Shown piece by piece: positions 42,378-58,618 of a stretch of DNA of 63,402 bases; positions within the stretch are counted from its first letter, which is position 1; each line of letters starts with the position of its first letter. The notes under the pieces were generated by a model, which saw nothing but the letters and a program-made list of their open reading frames with translations, ran no database searches and was not told where the DNA came from. The stretch is taken from positions 1-63,402 of the forward strand of contig NZ_NHSK01000067.1 of the NCBI RefSeq assembly GCF_016653355.1. The letters are read 5' to 3'. A program made the translations under genes and the position numbers. This DNA comes from Rhodoplanes elegans (GTDB lineage: Bacteria; Pseudomonadota; Alphaproteobacteria; Rhizobiales; Xanthobacteraceae).

Positions 42378-44036
42378 TCACGGCGCCGGATCGAGACCGA
42401 CGATGGCGCCCTCGTGGCTGCGCAAGTATATTTCTCCGACGACCTCCTCGCCGTCACGATCGGCCGACGACGACACCAGAATCCGTCCGTTCGAGACGGC
42501 ACCCCGCACCGTGAGGCTGACCGGCTCGGCGCCGAGATTGAGGGCGACCATGACGCGATCGGCGTCGAGCGAGCGGACATAGACGAGGAGATCGCCGCTC
42601 GCCGCGATCGGCTCGTAGCTGCCGCGGGTCAGCGCCGGCCGGCGCCGGCGCAGAGCGATCAGGCGGCGGTAGAGATTGAACAAAGAACCGGCGTCATCCC
42701 GTTGATTTTCAACATTTTCAATCTCCGAATCGGCAGCCGTCGGGAGCCACGGCTCGGCCTCCGTGAAGCCGGCCGACTCGCCCCGCTCCCACTGCATCGG
42801 CGTGCGGCAGCCGTCGCGGCCGACGCCGATTCCCGGCACGTTCTTCTCGTACGGGTCGCGCACCCGGTCCGGCGGGATGGCGACGTCGACCATCCCGATC
42901 TCCTCGCCGTAATAGATGGTCGGCGTCCCGCGCAAGGTGAGCAGCAGCATCGCGGCGACCCGGAGCTGCTCCCGACCGATTCGACTGCCGACCCGCGGGC
43001 GGTCGTGATTCCCCAGCACCCAGTTCGGCCAGCCGCCGCTCGGCAACGACGCCTCGTACTCCTCGACGAGCTGGGCGATTCGCCGGGCGTCCCAGGGCGC
43101 GTTCAGTAGCGCAAAGTTGAACGGCAGATGGGCGCCCGAGAGGTCCGTCCCGTAATAAGCGACCAGGCGCTCGATCGGCAGGTAGATCTCACCGATCAGG
43201 ACCCGCTCGTCGAACTCCTCCACCACCCGGCGCATCCCGGCGATGACGTCGTGCACCTCGGGACGGTCGGTGGTGTAGAGCGGCACGACCGATTCGACCG
43301 GCGGCCGCCCCGGCTGCCAGTCGGGATTCGGCGGGTTGTCGCGGAAGGCGTCGTCCTTGATCAGGTGCCAGATCACGTCGACCCGGAAGCCGTCGACTCC
43401 GCGCTTCAGCCAGAACCGCATGACGTCGTGGACGGCCTCGCGCACCGCCGGGTTGCGCCAGTTGAGGTCGGGCTGAGCCTTCAGGAAGGCGTGGTAGTAG
43501 TATTGGCCGGTCGCCGGGTCGAACTCCCAGGCGCTGCCGCCGAACTCCGACAGCCAGTTGGTCGGCGGCCCGCCGTCGGGCGCTGGATCGTGCCAGATGT
43601 ACCAGTCGCGCTTCGGGTTGTCGCGCGACGACCGGCTCTCCTCGAACCAAGGGTGGCGGTCGGAGGTGTGATTGGGGACGAGGTCGAGCAGCACCTTGAG
43701 GCCGTGCGCATGCGCCGCCCTTAGCAGCGCGTCGAAGTCGTCGAGCGAGCCGAAGATCGGATCGATGCCGGTGTAGTCGGAGATGTCGTAGCCGAAGTCC
43801 GCCATCGGCGACGGGAAGATCGGCGACAGCCACAGCGCGTCGACGCCGAGCTCGACCAGGTGCGGCAGCCGCCGCAGGATGCCGGCGAGGTCGCCGATCC
43901 CGTCGCCGTTCGAGTCCTGAAACGAGCGCGGGTAGATCTGGTAGAGAATCCCGGTCTGCCACCACGACGGCGGCCGTCCGGGCGCGAGCCCGGCTGTGCT
44001 GTGTTCGGATGTGGTGTGCTCGGCCAGCGCGTCCAT
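42378..44036 (-). CDS. GH13 alpha-glucosidase / oligo-1,6-glucosidase
   Basis: 552 residues from ATG 44036 (GAGGGGG seven bases upstream); longer in-frame starts exist but add a Cys/Arg-rich stretch read from a repeat. Catalytic residues of GH13 are seen: nucleophile Asp220 in GFRVDVIWH, acid/base Glu283 in IGEIYLP and Asp345 in GNHDRPR; region I is DLVPNHTSDRHPWF. The QIYPRSFQDSNGDGIGDLAG start is typical of trehalose/maltose-cleaving alpha-glucosidases (GH13 subfamilies 17/23/30). No signal peptide, so it works in the cytosol on imported oligosaccharides. It stands alone between rpoC and rpsL, both essential operons on the same strand. Confidence 0.9.
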   Translation of the reverse strand: MDALAEHTTSEHSTAGLAPGRPPSWWQTGILYQIYPRSFQDSNGDGIGDLAGILRRLPHLVELGVDALWLSPIFPSPMADFGYDISDYTGIDPIFGSLDDFDALLRAAHAHGLKVLLDLVPNHTSDRHPWFEESRSSRDNPKRDWYIWHDPAPDGGPPTNWLSEFGGSAWEFDPATGQYYYHAFLKAQPDLNWRNPAVREAVHDVMRFWLKRGVDGFRVDVIWHLIKDDAFRDNPPNPDWQPGRPPVESVVPLYTTDRPEVHDVIAGMRRVVEEFDERVLIGEIYLPIERLVAYYGTDLSGAHLPFNFALLNAPWDARRIAQLVEEYEASLPSGGWPNWVLGNHDRPRVGSRIGREQLRVAAMLLLTLRGTPTIYYGEEIGMVDVAIPPDRVRDPYEKNVPGIGVGRDGCRTPMQWERGESAGFTEAEPWLPTAADSEIENVENQRDDAGSLFNLYRRLIALRRRRPALTRGSYEPIAASGDLLVYVRSLDADRVMVALNLGAEPVSLTVRGAVSNGRILVSSSADRDGEEVVGEIYLRSHEGAIVGLDPAP

Positions 44037-44126
44037 GGCGGCCCCCTCTTCGTCCATCGGCATACCGGTAGACGAACGCAGCCGGGGCCACCCGGTTCGC
44101 CGCATTTTTGCAGAGCAGCACAGTTT

Positions 44127-44245
44127 CGTAGGGTGGGCAAAGGTGCGCCACAGGCGCGCCGTGCCCACGCTGTCGACTCCACCGAAACTCCAGCGCCAAT
44201 ATGAGACCGCGTGGGCACGGCGCGTTCCGCGCCTTTGCCCACCCC
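44127..44245. repeat. Intergenic inverted repeat upstream of the alpha-glucosidase
   Basis: Left arm cgtagggtgggcaaaggtgcg (44128 on) and right arm cgcgcctttgcccaccc (to 44245) are inverted copies, with inner gcgcgccgtgcccacg against cgtgggcacggcgcg. A recurrent palindrome of Rhizobiales genomes as I remember it. It sits between the rpoC terminator and the glucosidase start. Confidence 0.75.
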
Positions 44246-44252
44246 CGAAGCA

Positions 44253-44280
44253 AAAGAGCCGCCCCGAGGGGCGGCTCTTT
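44253..44280 (-). terminator. Rho-independent terminator after rpoC
   Basis: Perfect 13-bp stem aaagagccgcccc/ggggcggctcttt with a two-base centre, beginning 12 bases past the rpoC stop codon and followed on the minus strand by TTTTGC. Its A and T flanks make it usable in both directions. Confidence 0.9.
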
Positions 44281-44291
44281 CTCGGCGTAGC

Positions 44292-48485
<4,194 letters not shown>

Positions 48486-48653
48486 AGCTGTCTCCACACT
48501 TGGTGGGGTTCGACCGACAACCGATCCGCAGATCGTTCCGCCGCCGCCGAGTCGTTCCTTTGAAAACCGCCCGTGACGAACGCACGCGGGCACCGCGCCG
48601 CGGCGGGGGCCGCGGCGGCGGGAGGGCCGGGTGTCACCCGGCCCGCTGAACCG

Positions 48654-52775
<4,122 letters not shown>

Positions 52776-52915
52776 CGTGGCCTCTCGCTTCCTCCGCCGG
52801 CCGAAATGGCCGCGGGGGGCTTCCGGGCGCATGCGAGCGCTGCCGGAAGCGGCATGCCGGGGGGCTCTTCGCGACGTCTCCCGCGACTCGTCCGCGCGCC
52901 CGCCGTTCAGGTGGG

Positions 52916-52939
52916 GCGGCCCGGGCTTGCCCGGACCGC
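52916..52939 (-). promoter_or_regulatory. Stable hairpin in the rplL-rpoB spacer
   Basis: Minus-strand RNA folds GCGGUCCGGGC-AA-GCCCGGGCCGC: eleven possible pairs including one U-G, effectively ten with a four-base loop. No T run follows on that strand, so it is not a simple terminator. In E. coli this spacer holds an attenuator and an RNase III processing site; a like role is inferred. Confidence 0.5.
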
Positions 52940-53068
52940 TCGATCGTCATGTCGACCCGGGAGCGCCCTGGAGCGCGGCGCGACCCGGATCACGCAAACC
53001 TCGTGCCACCCGTGCGGACGGCGTCGACTCCGCAATATAGGAACGGAATCGATTGACAAAGCTCACGA

Positions 53069-53443
53069 TTACTTGAGTTCGACCTTGGCGCCCACCTTCT
53101 CGAGGGTCGCCTTGATCTTCTCGGCCTCGTCCTTGTTGACGCCTTCCTTGACCGCCTTCGGGGCGCCCTCGACCAGGTCCTTGGCCTCCTTCAGGCCGAG
53201 ACCGGTGAGCGCGCGCACCTCCTTGATGACCTCGATCTTCTTGTCACCGGCGGCGGCCAGGATGACGTTGAACTCGGTCTTCTCCTCGACCGGAGCGGCG
53301 GCAGCGGCAGCCGGGCCGGCCGCGACGGCGACGGCGGCAGCCGCCGACACGCCCCACTTCTCCTCGAGCAGCTTGGCCAGCTCGGCCGCCTCGAGCACGG
53401 TGAGGCTCGACAGGTCGTCAACGATCTTCTGCAGATCAGCCAT
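53069..53443 (-). CDS. rplL: 50S ribosomal protein L7/L12
   Basis: 124 residues. Stalk protein that recruits GTPase factors. N-terminal dimerisation helices ([20 protein letters not shown]), an alanine hinge ([18 protein letters not shown]) and the C-terminal [20 protein letters not shown] ... [20 protein letters not shown]. Downstream of rplJ by 45 bases. Confidence 0.98.
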   Translation of the reverse strand: MADLQKIVDDLSSLTVLEAAELAKLLEEKWGVSAAAAVAVAAGPAAAAAAPVEEKTEFNVILAAAGDKKIEVIKEVRALTGLGLKEAKDLVEGAPKAVKEGVNKDEAEKIKATLEKVGAKVELK

Positions 53444-53488
53444 TGCAGTCAGTCCTTGTTGGTTTCGACTAGTTCGGGTTGGCGAGCG

Positions 53489-54004
53489 TCACGCCTCGCC
53501 CTTGCTGGCATAAGCCTGAACCACCCGCGCGAGCTTGCCGGCCGGCGCGTTGACGAGCTGGGCCACCTTGGTCGCCGGGGCCTGCACGAGGCCGACGATC
53601 TTCGCGCGGAGTTCGTCGAGGGACGGCAGCGTGGCGAGAGCCTTGACGCCGTCGGGGTTCAGGGCGGTCTTCCCCATCGCTCCGCCGAGGATGACGAACT
53701 TGTCGTTCGCCTTGGCGAAGTCGGAGACGACCTTCGGCGCTGCGATCGGATCACCCGAGTAGGTGAGCACGGTCGGCCCCTTCAGAAGGGGCGCGACGAT
53801 CGCCGCGTCGGTGCCATCAAGAGCGATCTTGGCGAGACGGTTCTTGGCGACCTTCACGGACGCGCCAGCCTGCTTGGCCTGCTTGCGCAGGGTCTGCATC
53901 TGGGCGACGGTCAGGCCGGCATAGTGAGCCACGACCACGACGTTGGAGGCCTTGAAGACCTCGTTCAGCGTCGTGACGAGCTCTTTCTTTGCCGCTCGAT
54001 CCAC
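53489..54004 (-). CDS. rplJ: 50S ribosomal protein L10
   Basis: 171 residues from GTG 54004 ([20 protein letters not shown]), the family start in relatives; upstream in-frame ATGs add a non-conserved stretch. L10 anchors L7/L12 dimers and, with them, represses its own mRNA leader. [20 protein letters not shown] and the L12-binding C-terminal helix ([15 protein letters not shown]) are seen. The usual upstream rplK-rplA are not here. Confidence 0.95.
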   Translation of the reverse strand: MDRAAKKELVTTLNEVFKASNVVVVAHYAGLTVAQMQTLRKQAKQAGASVKVAKNRLAKIALDGTDAAIVAPLLKGPTVLTYSGDPIAAPKVVSDFAKANDKFVILGGAMGKTALNPDGVKALATLPSLDELRAKIVGLVQAPATKVAQLVNAPAGKLARVVQAYASKGEA

Positions 54005-54440
54005 GTCTTGCTCTCTCTGGTTGATGGCCGCGAGGGCCACCGGTTGCATCGACCGCCCCTGCCCCGCCTCTCGCGAAGCGGCACCGGGACGGCGCTTCTT
54101 GCCCTGTCCCCCTCGGGCGCGAGCGCGCCGTCGGGTCAACCCGAGTCGGAACCGTACGGGGTCTCCCCCGAAACCGATCTTCCCCGTCTGTGCAGGCCCT
54201 TACAGAGCGGAATTAAGCGTCTGCCGTTGCCGTGGGGCGCGGGCGGAAGCACCTGCAGTCTCGGACAGGACCAACCGTTCGAACGGAACGGCCGCGTGCC
54301 GCGGAGAGTTGGCAGATCCGTCCCCTGGTCCCTTCAGATCGATCCCGTCGGATGCCCAAAAGGAACAGAGTCCTGTACCGCCAGATTTTCCGAGAACACG
54401 CAAGGGCGCGCCGACAAAGGGCCGGCACGCCCGTGGGGGC

Positions 54441-54469
54441 TATTTAACGAGTCGAAAGCGGTTTGCCAA
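54441..54469 (-). promoter_or_regulatory. Strong sigma70-like promoter for rplJL-rpoBC
   Basis: Minus strand: TTGGCA (54464-54469), 17 bases, TAAATA (54441-54446), with predicted start near 54434, about 430 bases before rplJ. Confidence 0.72.
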
Positions 54470-54723
54470 GCCCCTCCTCCCCGGTTCCCGAGAGAACCGG
54501 ACGGAGGCGCAAAACATCGAACCCGGACGGCAACCAGACGAGCCGGCGGGGGTCTATCGAGACGAGCACGTCGGACCGCGCGTGTCGCGTGCCGTGCGCC
54601 TTGCACCCGTCCGGCCCCTTCTACGCGCCCATTATGTATAGAGTGTGAGCGGGATTTTCGCCCGGGAGCGCAGGGGCGCATGAGCGGCGCATGGCGCAGG
54701 GGCGTGTCGCGACCTCACGAAAA

Positions 54724-54752
54724 GGACCGGCCCCCGCCGGAGCAGGCGGCGG
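54724..54752 (-). terminator. Terminator of the OmpR-type two-component operon
   Basis: Near 54729-54757 the perfect 10-bp stem ggcccccgcc/ggcgggggcc with a nine-base loop is followed on the minus strand by TCCTTTTCG. It lies about 140 bases past the histidine kinase stop codon. Confidence 0.7.
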
Positions 54753-54893
54753 GGGCCAGTCTCTCGACCCGCGCGTGGCCACGGGAACGCCGGAGGCGTA
54801 TGAGTACGGTCTAGCACGCCACCCCTTGTCCCGGTCTTTCCGAAGTCCGTCGAATTGTTTCAGTTGCGCATCCGGAGGAATGCCCGCACCGCG

Positions 54894-56348
54894 CTAATCC
54901 GGAAATGCGGCCTTCGACGTCGCGATCGTGTCCCGCAGCTCCGGGTGTCCGGCTCTCGGGGCGGCCGGCCGGGGTGGACCGATGGTCTCGCCCGGCAGGG
55001 TGATCCGAGCGACGAGCCCGTGCGGGCACGCATCAAGGAGCGCGAGCGTGCCGCCATGCGCCACCGCCACCACCTGGGCGATCGAGAGGCCGAGCCCGAA
55101 CCCGGTGGTGCCGTCCATGCTGCGGGCACTCTCGCCGCGGGCGAACGGACGCAGCATCGCGGCCTTCTGGGCGGCCGGAATGCCGGGGCCGTCGTCCTCC
55201 ACGTCGATCTCGACCCGGTCCCTCGCGAGGTTCAACCGCACCGTCGCCCGTCCGGCGTAACGGACTGCGTTGTCGACGAGATTCGTCACCGCGCGCTGCA
55301 GGTCGTCGGGGTGTCCCATGATCGCGGCGTGGTCCGGCCCCGAATAGGTGACGGCGTGGCCGAGATCGGCGAACTGGTCGCACACCGTGGTCAGGCTGGC
55401 GGTCAGGTCGACCATGACGGGGGCCCGCGCCGACTGGCCGCTGCGCATGAAGACGAGGAGCGACTCGACCATCCCCCGCATCTGGTCGAGGTCGGCCAGC
55501 GCCTGCGTCCGCAGGCTGTCGTCCTCGATGAACTCGCTGCGCAGCCGCAACCGGGTGATCGGGGTGCGCAGGTCGTGCCCGACCGCCGCCAGCATCCGGG
55601 AGCGTTCCTCCACCATCGCTTTAACACGCGCTCGCATCTCGTTGAGCGTACGAGCCGCGATCCGAATCTCCTGCGGCCCCCGCTCGGGCAGCGGGACGAT
55701 CTCGCCGTCGGGCCTGAAGGCCTCGGCCGCCGTGGCGAAGGCGCGCAGCGGGCGCGTGAGGGCGAGCGCCGCCCAGCCGCTCAGCACGGTGACCAGGCTC
55801 GCCAGGATGAGGATCGAGACCTGCAGGGGGCCGAAGGGCGGCCGCCGCCGCGGGGCCACGGTCGCCGACAGGGCCGTTCCGTCCCGCAGCCGGACCGTGA
55901 CGCGCCGGGGCGCGCCGGGCTCCGCCGGCGCCAGGGCCACGACCGTGACGCCGGCCGGCAAGGCGCGCAGCTCGCGATCGAGCCCCCAGGGCGACGCCTC
56001 GGGCGGCGGCCCGCCGGCTGGGGGTGCGGCACCGGGCCGTTGCGCGGGACCGGGTGGCGGCGGGAGGTCGGGCGGCGGCGGCGCCCCGGTGCGCACGAGG
56101 TCGAACTTCGGGAACGCGGTCGCGGCCCGCGCGATCAGGGCGTCGCGGCCGGCCGGATCGGCGTCGGCGAGCCGCACGATCGCGACGAACTGCGCCGCCG
56201 TGTCTTCGCGGACCCGCCCGTCGTCGCGGTCGCCGAGAAAGAACAGCAGCGTCAGCAGCCCGTGGATCCCGACGAGCGAGACCAGGACCAGCCCGGCGAT
56301 CTGGGTGCCGATGGAGAGGGGGAACAGCCGGGCGAGCGCGCGCCTCAT
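54894..56348 (-). CDS. Membrane sensor histidine kinase (HisKA/HATPase)
   Basis: 484 residues. Two membrane helices (about residues 14-38 and 185-205) flank a periplasmic domain that contains a striking Pro/Gly/Ala-rich stretch (GAPPPPDLPPPPGPAQ and on). A HAMP domain (LTRPLRAFATAAEAFRPDGE) comes next, then the HisKA box AAVGHDLRTPITRLRLRSEF with phospho-His258. HATPase motifs are NLVDNAVRYAG, EDDGPGI and TTGFGLGLSIAQVV. Resembles EnvZ/RstB-type kinases. Its ATG overlaps the regulator stop as ATGA (56345-56348). Signal unknown. Confidence 0.92.
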   Translation of the reverse strand: MRRALARLFPLSIGTQIAGLVLVSLVGIHGLLTLLFFLGDRDDGRVREDTAAQFVAIVRLADADPAGRDALIARAATAFPKFDLVRTGAPPPPDLPPPPGPAQRPGAAPPAGGPPPEASPWGLDRELRALPAGVTVVALAPAEPGAPRRVTVRLRDGTALSATVAPRRRPPFGPLQVSILILASLVTVLSGWAALALTRPLRAFATAAEAFRPDGEIVPLPERGPQEIRIAARTLNEMRARVKAMVEERSRMLAAVGHDLRTPITRLRLRSEFIEDDSLRTQALADLDQMRGMVESLLVFMRSGQSARAPVMVDLTASLTTVCDQFADLGHAVTYSGPDHAAIMGHPDDLQRAVTNLVDNAVRYAGRATVRLNLARDRVEIDVEDDGPGIPAAQKAAMLRPFARGESARSMDGTTGFGLGLSIAQVVAVAHGGTLALLDACPHGLVARITLPGETIGPPRPAAPRAGHPELRDTIATSKAAFPD

Positions 56349-57067
56349 GACGCGACGGCGACCTCCGGCGTGAACACGTAGCCGCCGGACCGCACCGTCC
56401 GGATGATCTCGGGGTGGTGCGGGTCGGGCTCGATCTTGCGCCGCAGCCGGCTGATCAGCACGTCGATCGAGCGCTCGAAGGCGCCGGCCGCCCGCCCCTG
56501 CGTCAGGTCGAGGAGCTGGTCGCGCGACAGCACCCGCCCCGGGTGCTCGCACAGCGCCTGCAGGAGGTCGAACTCGCCGCCCGTGATCGCGACCGCCCCG
56601 CCCTCCGGATTGGTCAGCTTGGCGAGCCCGCAATCGAGCCGCCAGCCGAGGAAGCTCAGCACGCGCGGGCGCCGGCCGGCGGGACCGCGCAGCAGCGAGT
56701 CGCTTCGCCGCAGAACGGCGCGCACCCGGGCGAGCAGCTCGCGCGGGTTGAACGGCTTGACGAGGTAGTCGTCGGCGCCCATCTCGAGCCCGACGATGCG
56801 GTCGACCTCCTCGCCGCGGGCCGACAGGATGATCACCGGCACGCTGGAGGCGTTGCGCAGCCGGCGGCACAGGCTCAGCCCGTCCTCGCCGGGCAGCATC
56901 AAGTCGAGCACGACGAGATCGATCCGGCTCGTCCCCATCACCCGGTCCATCTCGCGGCCGTCGCCGGCGAGCGACACGCGGCATTCGTTGGCGCGCAGAT
57001 AGCGGGCGACGAGGCGGCTGATCTCCTGATCGTCCTCGACCACCAGAATATGCGGAGAGTCGGTCAT
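56345..57067 (-). CDS. OmpR/PhoB-family response regulator
   Basis: 240 residues from ATG 57067. Receiver: acidic pair E11-D12-D13, phosphoacceptor Asp55 in VVLDLMLPGEDG, and Lys104 in YLVKPFNP. The C-terminal winged helix (about 140-235) carries ITGGEFDLLQALCEHPGRVL and the recognition helix FERSIDVLISRLRRKIEPDP. It is translationally coupled to the kinase. A nested GTTTC/GAAAC repeat about 60-100 bases upstream is a good candidate for its own binding site. Confidence 0.93.
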   Translation of the reverse strand: MTDSPHILVVEDDQEISRLVARYLRANECRVSLAGDGREMDRVMGTSRIDLVVLDLMLPGEDGLSLCRRLRNASSVPVIILSARGEEVDRIVGLEMGADDYLVKPFNPRELLARVRAVLRRSDSLLRGPAGRRPRVLSFLGWRLDCGLAKLTNPEGGAVAITGGEFDLLQALCEHPGRVLSRDQLLDLTQGRAAGAFERSIDVLISRLRRKIEPDPHHPEIIRTVRSGGYVFTPEVAVAS

Positions 57068-57516
57068 TCGGGCCCCCGTTGGTCGTCTCGCATACGCATG
57101 TTTCGGCGGGTCCAGGCGCCGATTTTTGTTTCTGTCTGTTTCCGTGACGTCTCCCGAAACGCCTCGAAACAACTTCGCGGGCCGGGGCAACATTCCATTG
57201 AACATGCGGGACCATCGTCGCCGCGCGTTCCGATACACCGGCACGCCCGGGTTTTCCACCGGTGCGTCCTTGCGCCCCCCGTCGCGGCGCCCGTCTGGCG
57301 GCGCGCTTCCGCGGACGCGCCCCTGATCCGCGACGTCGCGAGCCGATCGCGGCGATCACGCGCCGCGGCGCGCTGTTCCTGCCGGAGGCGGTCTGTTAAA
57401 CCGGCGCCGTCCGTCGCGCCGAGTCGAACCATGATCGCAGTCACGGCCCGTCCCGCGTCCCGGCCCCGACCGGCCGGTTCATCGTCGACGCGCCGCGCCG
57501 GACCGGAGCGCGCGGC
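57068..57516. other. Divergent promoter region, no gene
   Basis: 449 bases between the divergently transcribed response regulator and dehydratase genes. It contains the GTTTC/GAAAC operator (57128-57170), AT-richer DNA around 57120-57200, and otherwise GC-rich spacer. Short frames here show no recognisable sequence. Confidence 0.6.
57128..57170. promoter_or_regulatory. Nested direct and inverted GTTTC repeats upstream of the OmpR-type regulator
   Basis: On the plus strand GTTTC (57128), GTTTC (57138), then GAAAC (57156), GAAAC (57166). Each pair has a strict 10-base period, and the two pairs face each other across 13 bases. A further GTTTC is at 57100. OmpR-family dimers bind direct repeats with 10-base spacing, so this looks like a two-dimer operator. 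Confidence 0.6.
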
Positions 57517-58506
57517 ATGAGCCGGACGGCCCTGATCGTCGGCATCTCGGGCCAGGACGGCAGCCTGCTCGCCGCGCGGCTGCTGGCCGAGGGCACGGTC
57601 GTGCACGGCACGTCGCGCGACGCCGCCGCCAATCCATTCGCCAATCTGGTCCGGCTCGGCATCCGGGATCGTGTCACGGTCCACGGCTGCGCCCCCGAGC
57701 GGGTGGCCGAGGTCCGCCGCCTGATCGAGACGGTGCGGCCGGACGAGATCTACAATCTCTCGGCCCAGAGCTCGGTCGGGGCCTCTTTCGCGGCGCCGCG
57801 CGAGACCACCGACAGCATCCTCGGCGCCACCCTCGGCCTCCTCGACGCGATCCGCGACGTCGCGGCGCCGATCCGCTTCTGCAATCCCGGCTCGGGCGAG
57901 TGCTTCGGCGACACCGGGCCGGAGGGGGCCGACGAGACGACGCCGTTCCAGCCGCGCAGTCCCTATGCGGAGGCCAAGGCGGCGGCCCAGCAGGCGGTCG
58001 CGACCTATCGCGAGCACTTCGGCCTGTTCGCCGTCACGGCGATCCTGTTCAACCACGAGTCGCCGCTGCGGCCGGAGCGCTTCGTCACCCAGAAGATCGT
58101 CCGTGGGGCCGCCCGCATCGCGGCCCGCCTCGCCGCCGGCGATATCGCCGAGCCGCTGCCGCTCGGCAATCTCGACGTGACCCGCGACTGGGGCTGGGCC
58201 GCCGAGTACGTCGATGCCATGTGCCTGATGGTGCGGGCCGCGGCGCCCGAGGACCTCGTCGTCGCCACCGGCCGCGCCGCGACCCTGCGGGACTTCGCGG
58301 CGGCCGCCTTCGCGGCCTTCGGGCTCGACTGGGAAGCGCACGTCGTCTCGGTCGCCGAGCTCAAGCGGCCCTCCGACATCGCCGTCTCGCTGGGCCGGCC
58401 CGAACGGGTGCGTGACAAGCTCGGCTGGGTCGCCACGACCCGCATGCCCGAGCTGGTCGGGCGGCTCGCCGAGGCCGTCGACAGCCGCGGGCCCGCGGAC
58501 CGGTGA
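57517..58506 (+). CDS. GDP-mannose 4,6-dehydratase-like SDR enzyme
   Basis: 329 residues, extended short-chain dehydrogenase. NADP motif IVGISGQDGSLLAARLL; YNLSAQSSVGASF is the Gmd-type motif; catalytic Ser and Glu are in NPGSGECFG, where canonical Gmd has TSELYG; Tyr and Lys are in SPYAEAKAAAQQ; LFNHESPLRPERFVTQKIV is the Gmd substrate region; LPLGNLDVTRDWGWAAEYVD follows. Gmd makes GDP-4-keto-6-deoxymannose for fucose/rhamnose-type sugars of surface polysaccharides. No glycosyltransferase or second sugar enzyme is adjacent. Function is by family; the diverged catalytic loop leaves room for a different nucleotide sugar. Confidence 0.82.
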   Translation: MSRTALIVGISGQDGSLLAARLLAEGTVVHGTSRDAAANPFANLVRLGIRDRVTVHGCAPERVAEVRRLIETVRPDEIYNLSAQSSVGASFAAPRETTDSILGATLGLLDAIRDVAAPIRFCNPGSGECFGDTGPEGADETTPFQPRSPYAEAKAAAQQAVATYREHFGLFAVTAILFNHESPLRPERFVTQKIVRGAARIAARLAAGDIAEPLPLGNLDVTRDWGWAAEYVDAMCLMVRAAAPEDLVVATGRAATLRDFAAAAFAAFGLDWEAHVVSVAELKRPSDIAVSLGRPERVRDKLGWVATTRMPELVGRLAEAVDSRGPADR

Positions 58507-58618
58507 TCGGCCCGCGGCGGCCTGGCCTTTTTGCCCGGCCGCATTGGACGCGGTATCGATGGCGTCCCGGCGCCGGCCGCTCCGGCCCGCCGCCGTCCCG
58601 CCTCCGGAGTGTCCCGCC

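Larger units (their letters stand above)
54005..54893. other. Promoter and leader of rplJL-rpoBC, no gene
   Basis: 889 bases without a convincing gene. From the right: a terminator for the two-component operon (54724-54752), GC-rich spacer, the rplJ promoter (54441-54469), and about 430 bases of leader that should carry the L10 autoregulatory fold. No rplK, rplA, nusG, secE or tRNA-Trp is present in this place. Confidence 0.7.

Noticed and set aside
53034-53059. Possible internal promoter for rpoBC (TTGTCA, TATATT on the minus strand)
   Set aside because: Good hexamers but only a 14-base spacer, too short for a normal sigma70 promoter; kept as a note only.
57126-57326. 66-residue plus-strand ORF in the divergent region
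   Set aside because: Covers the operator repeats; composition unlike neighbouring proteins and no ribosome binding site.
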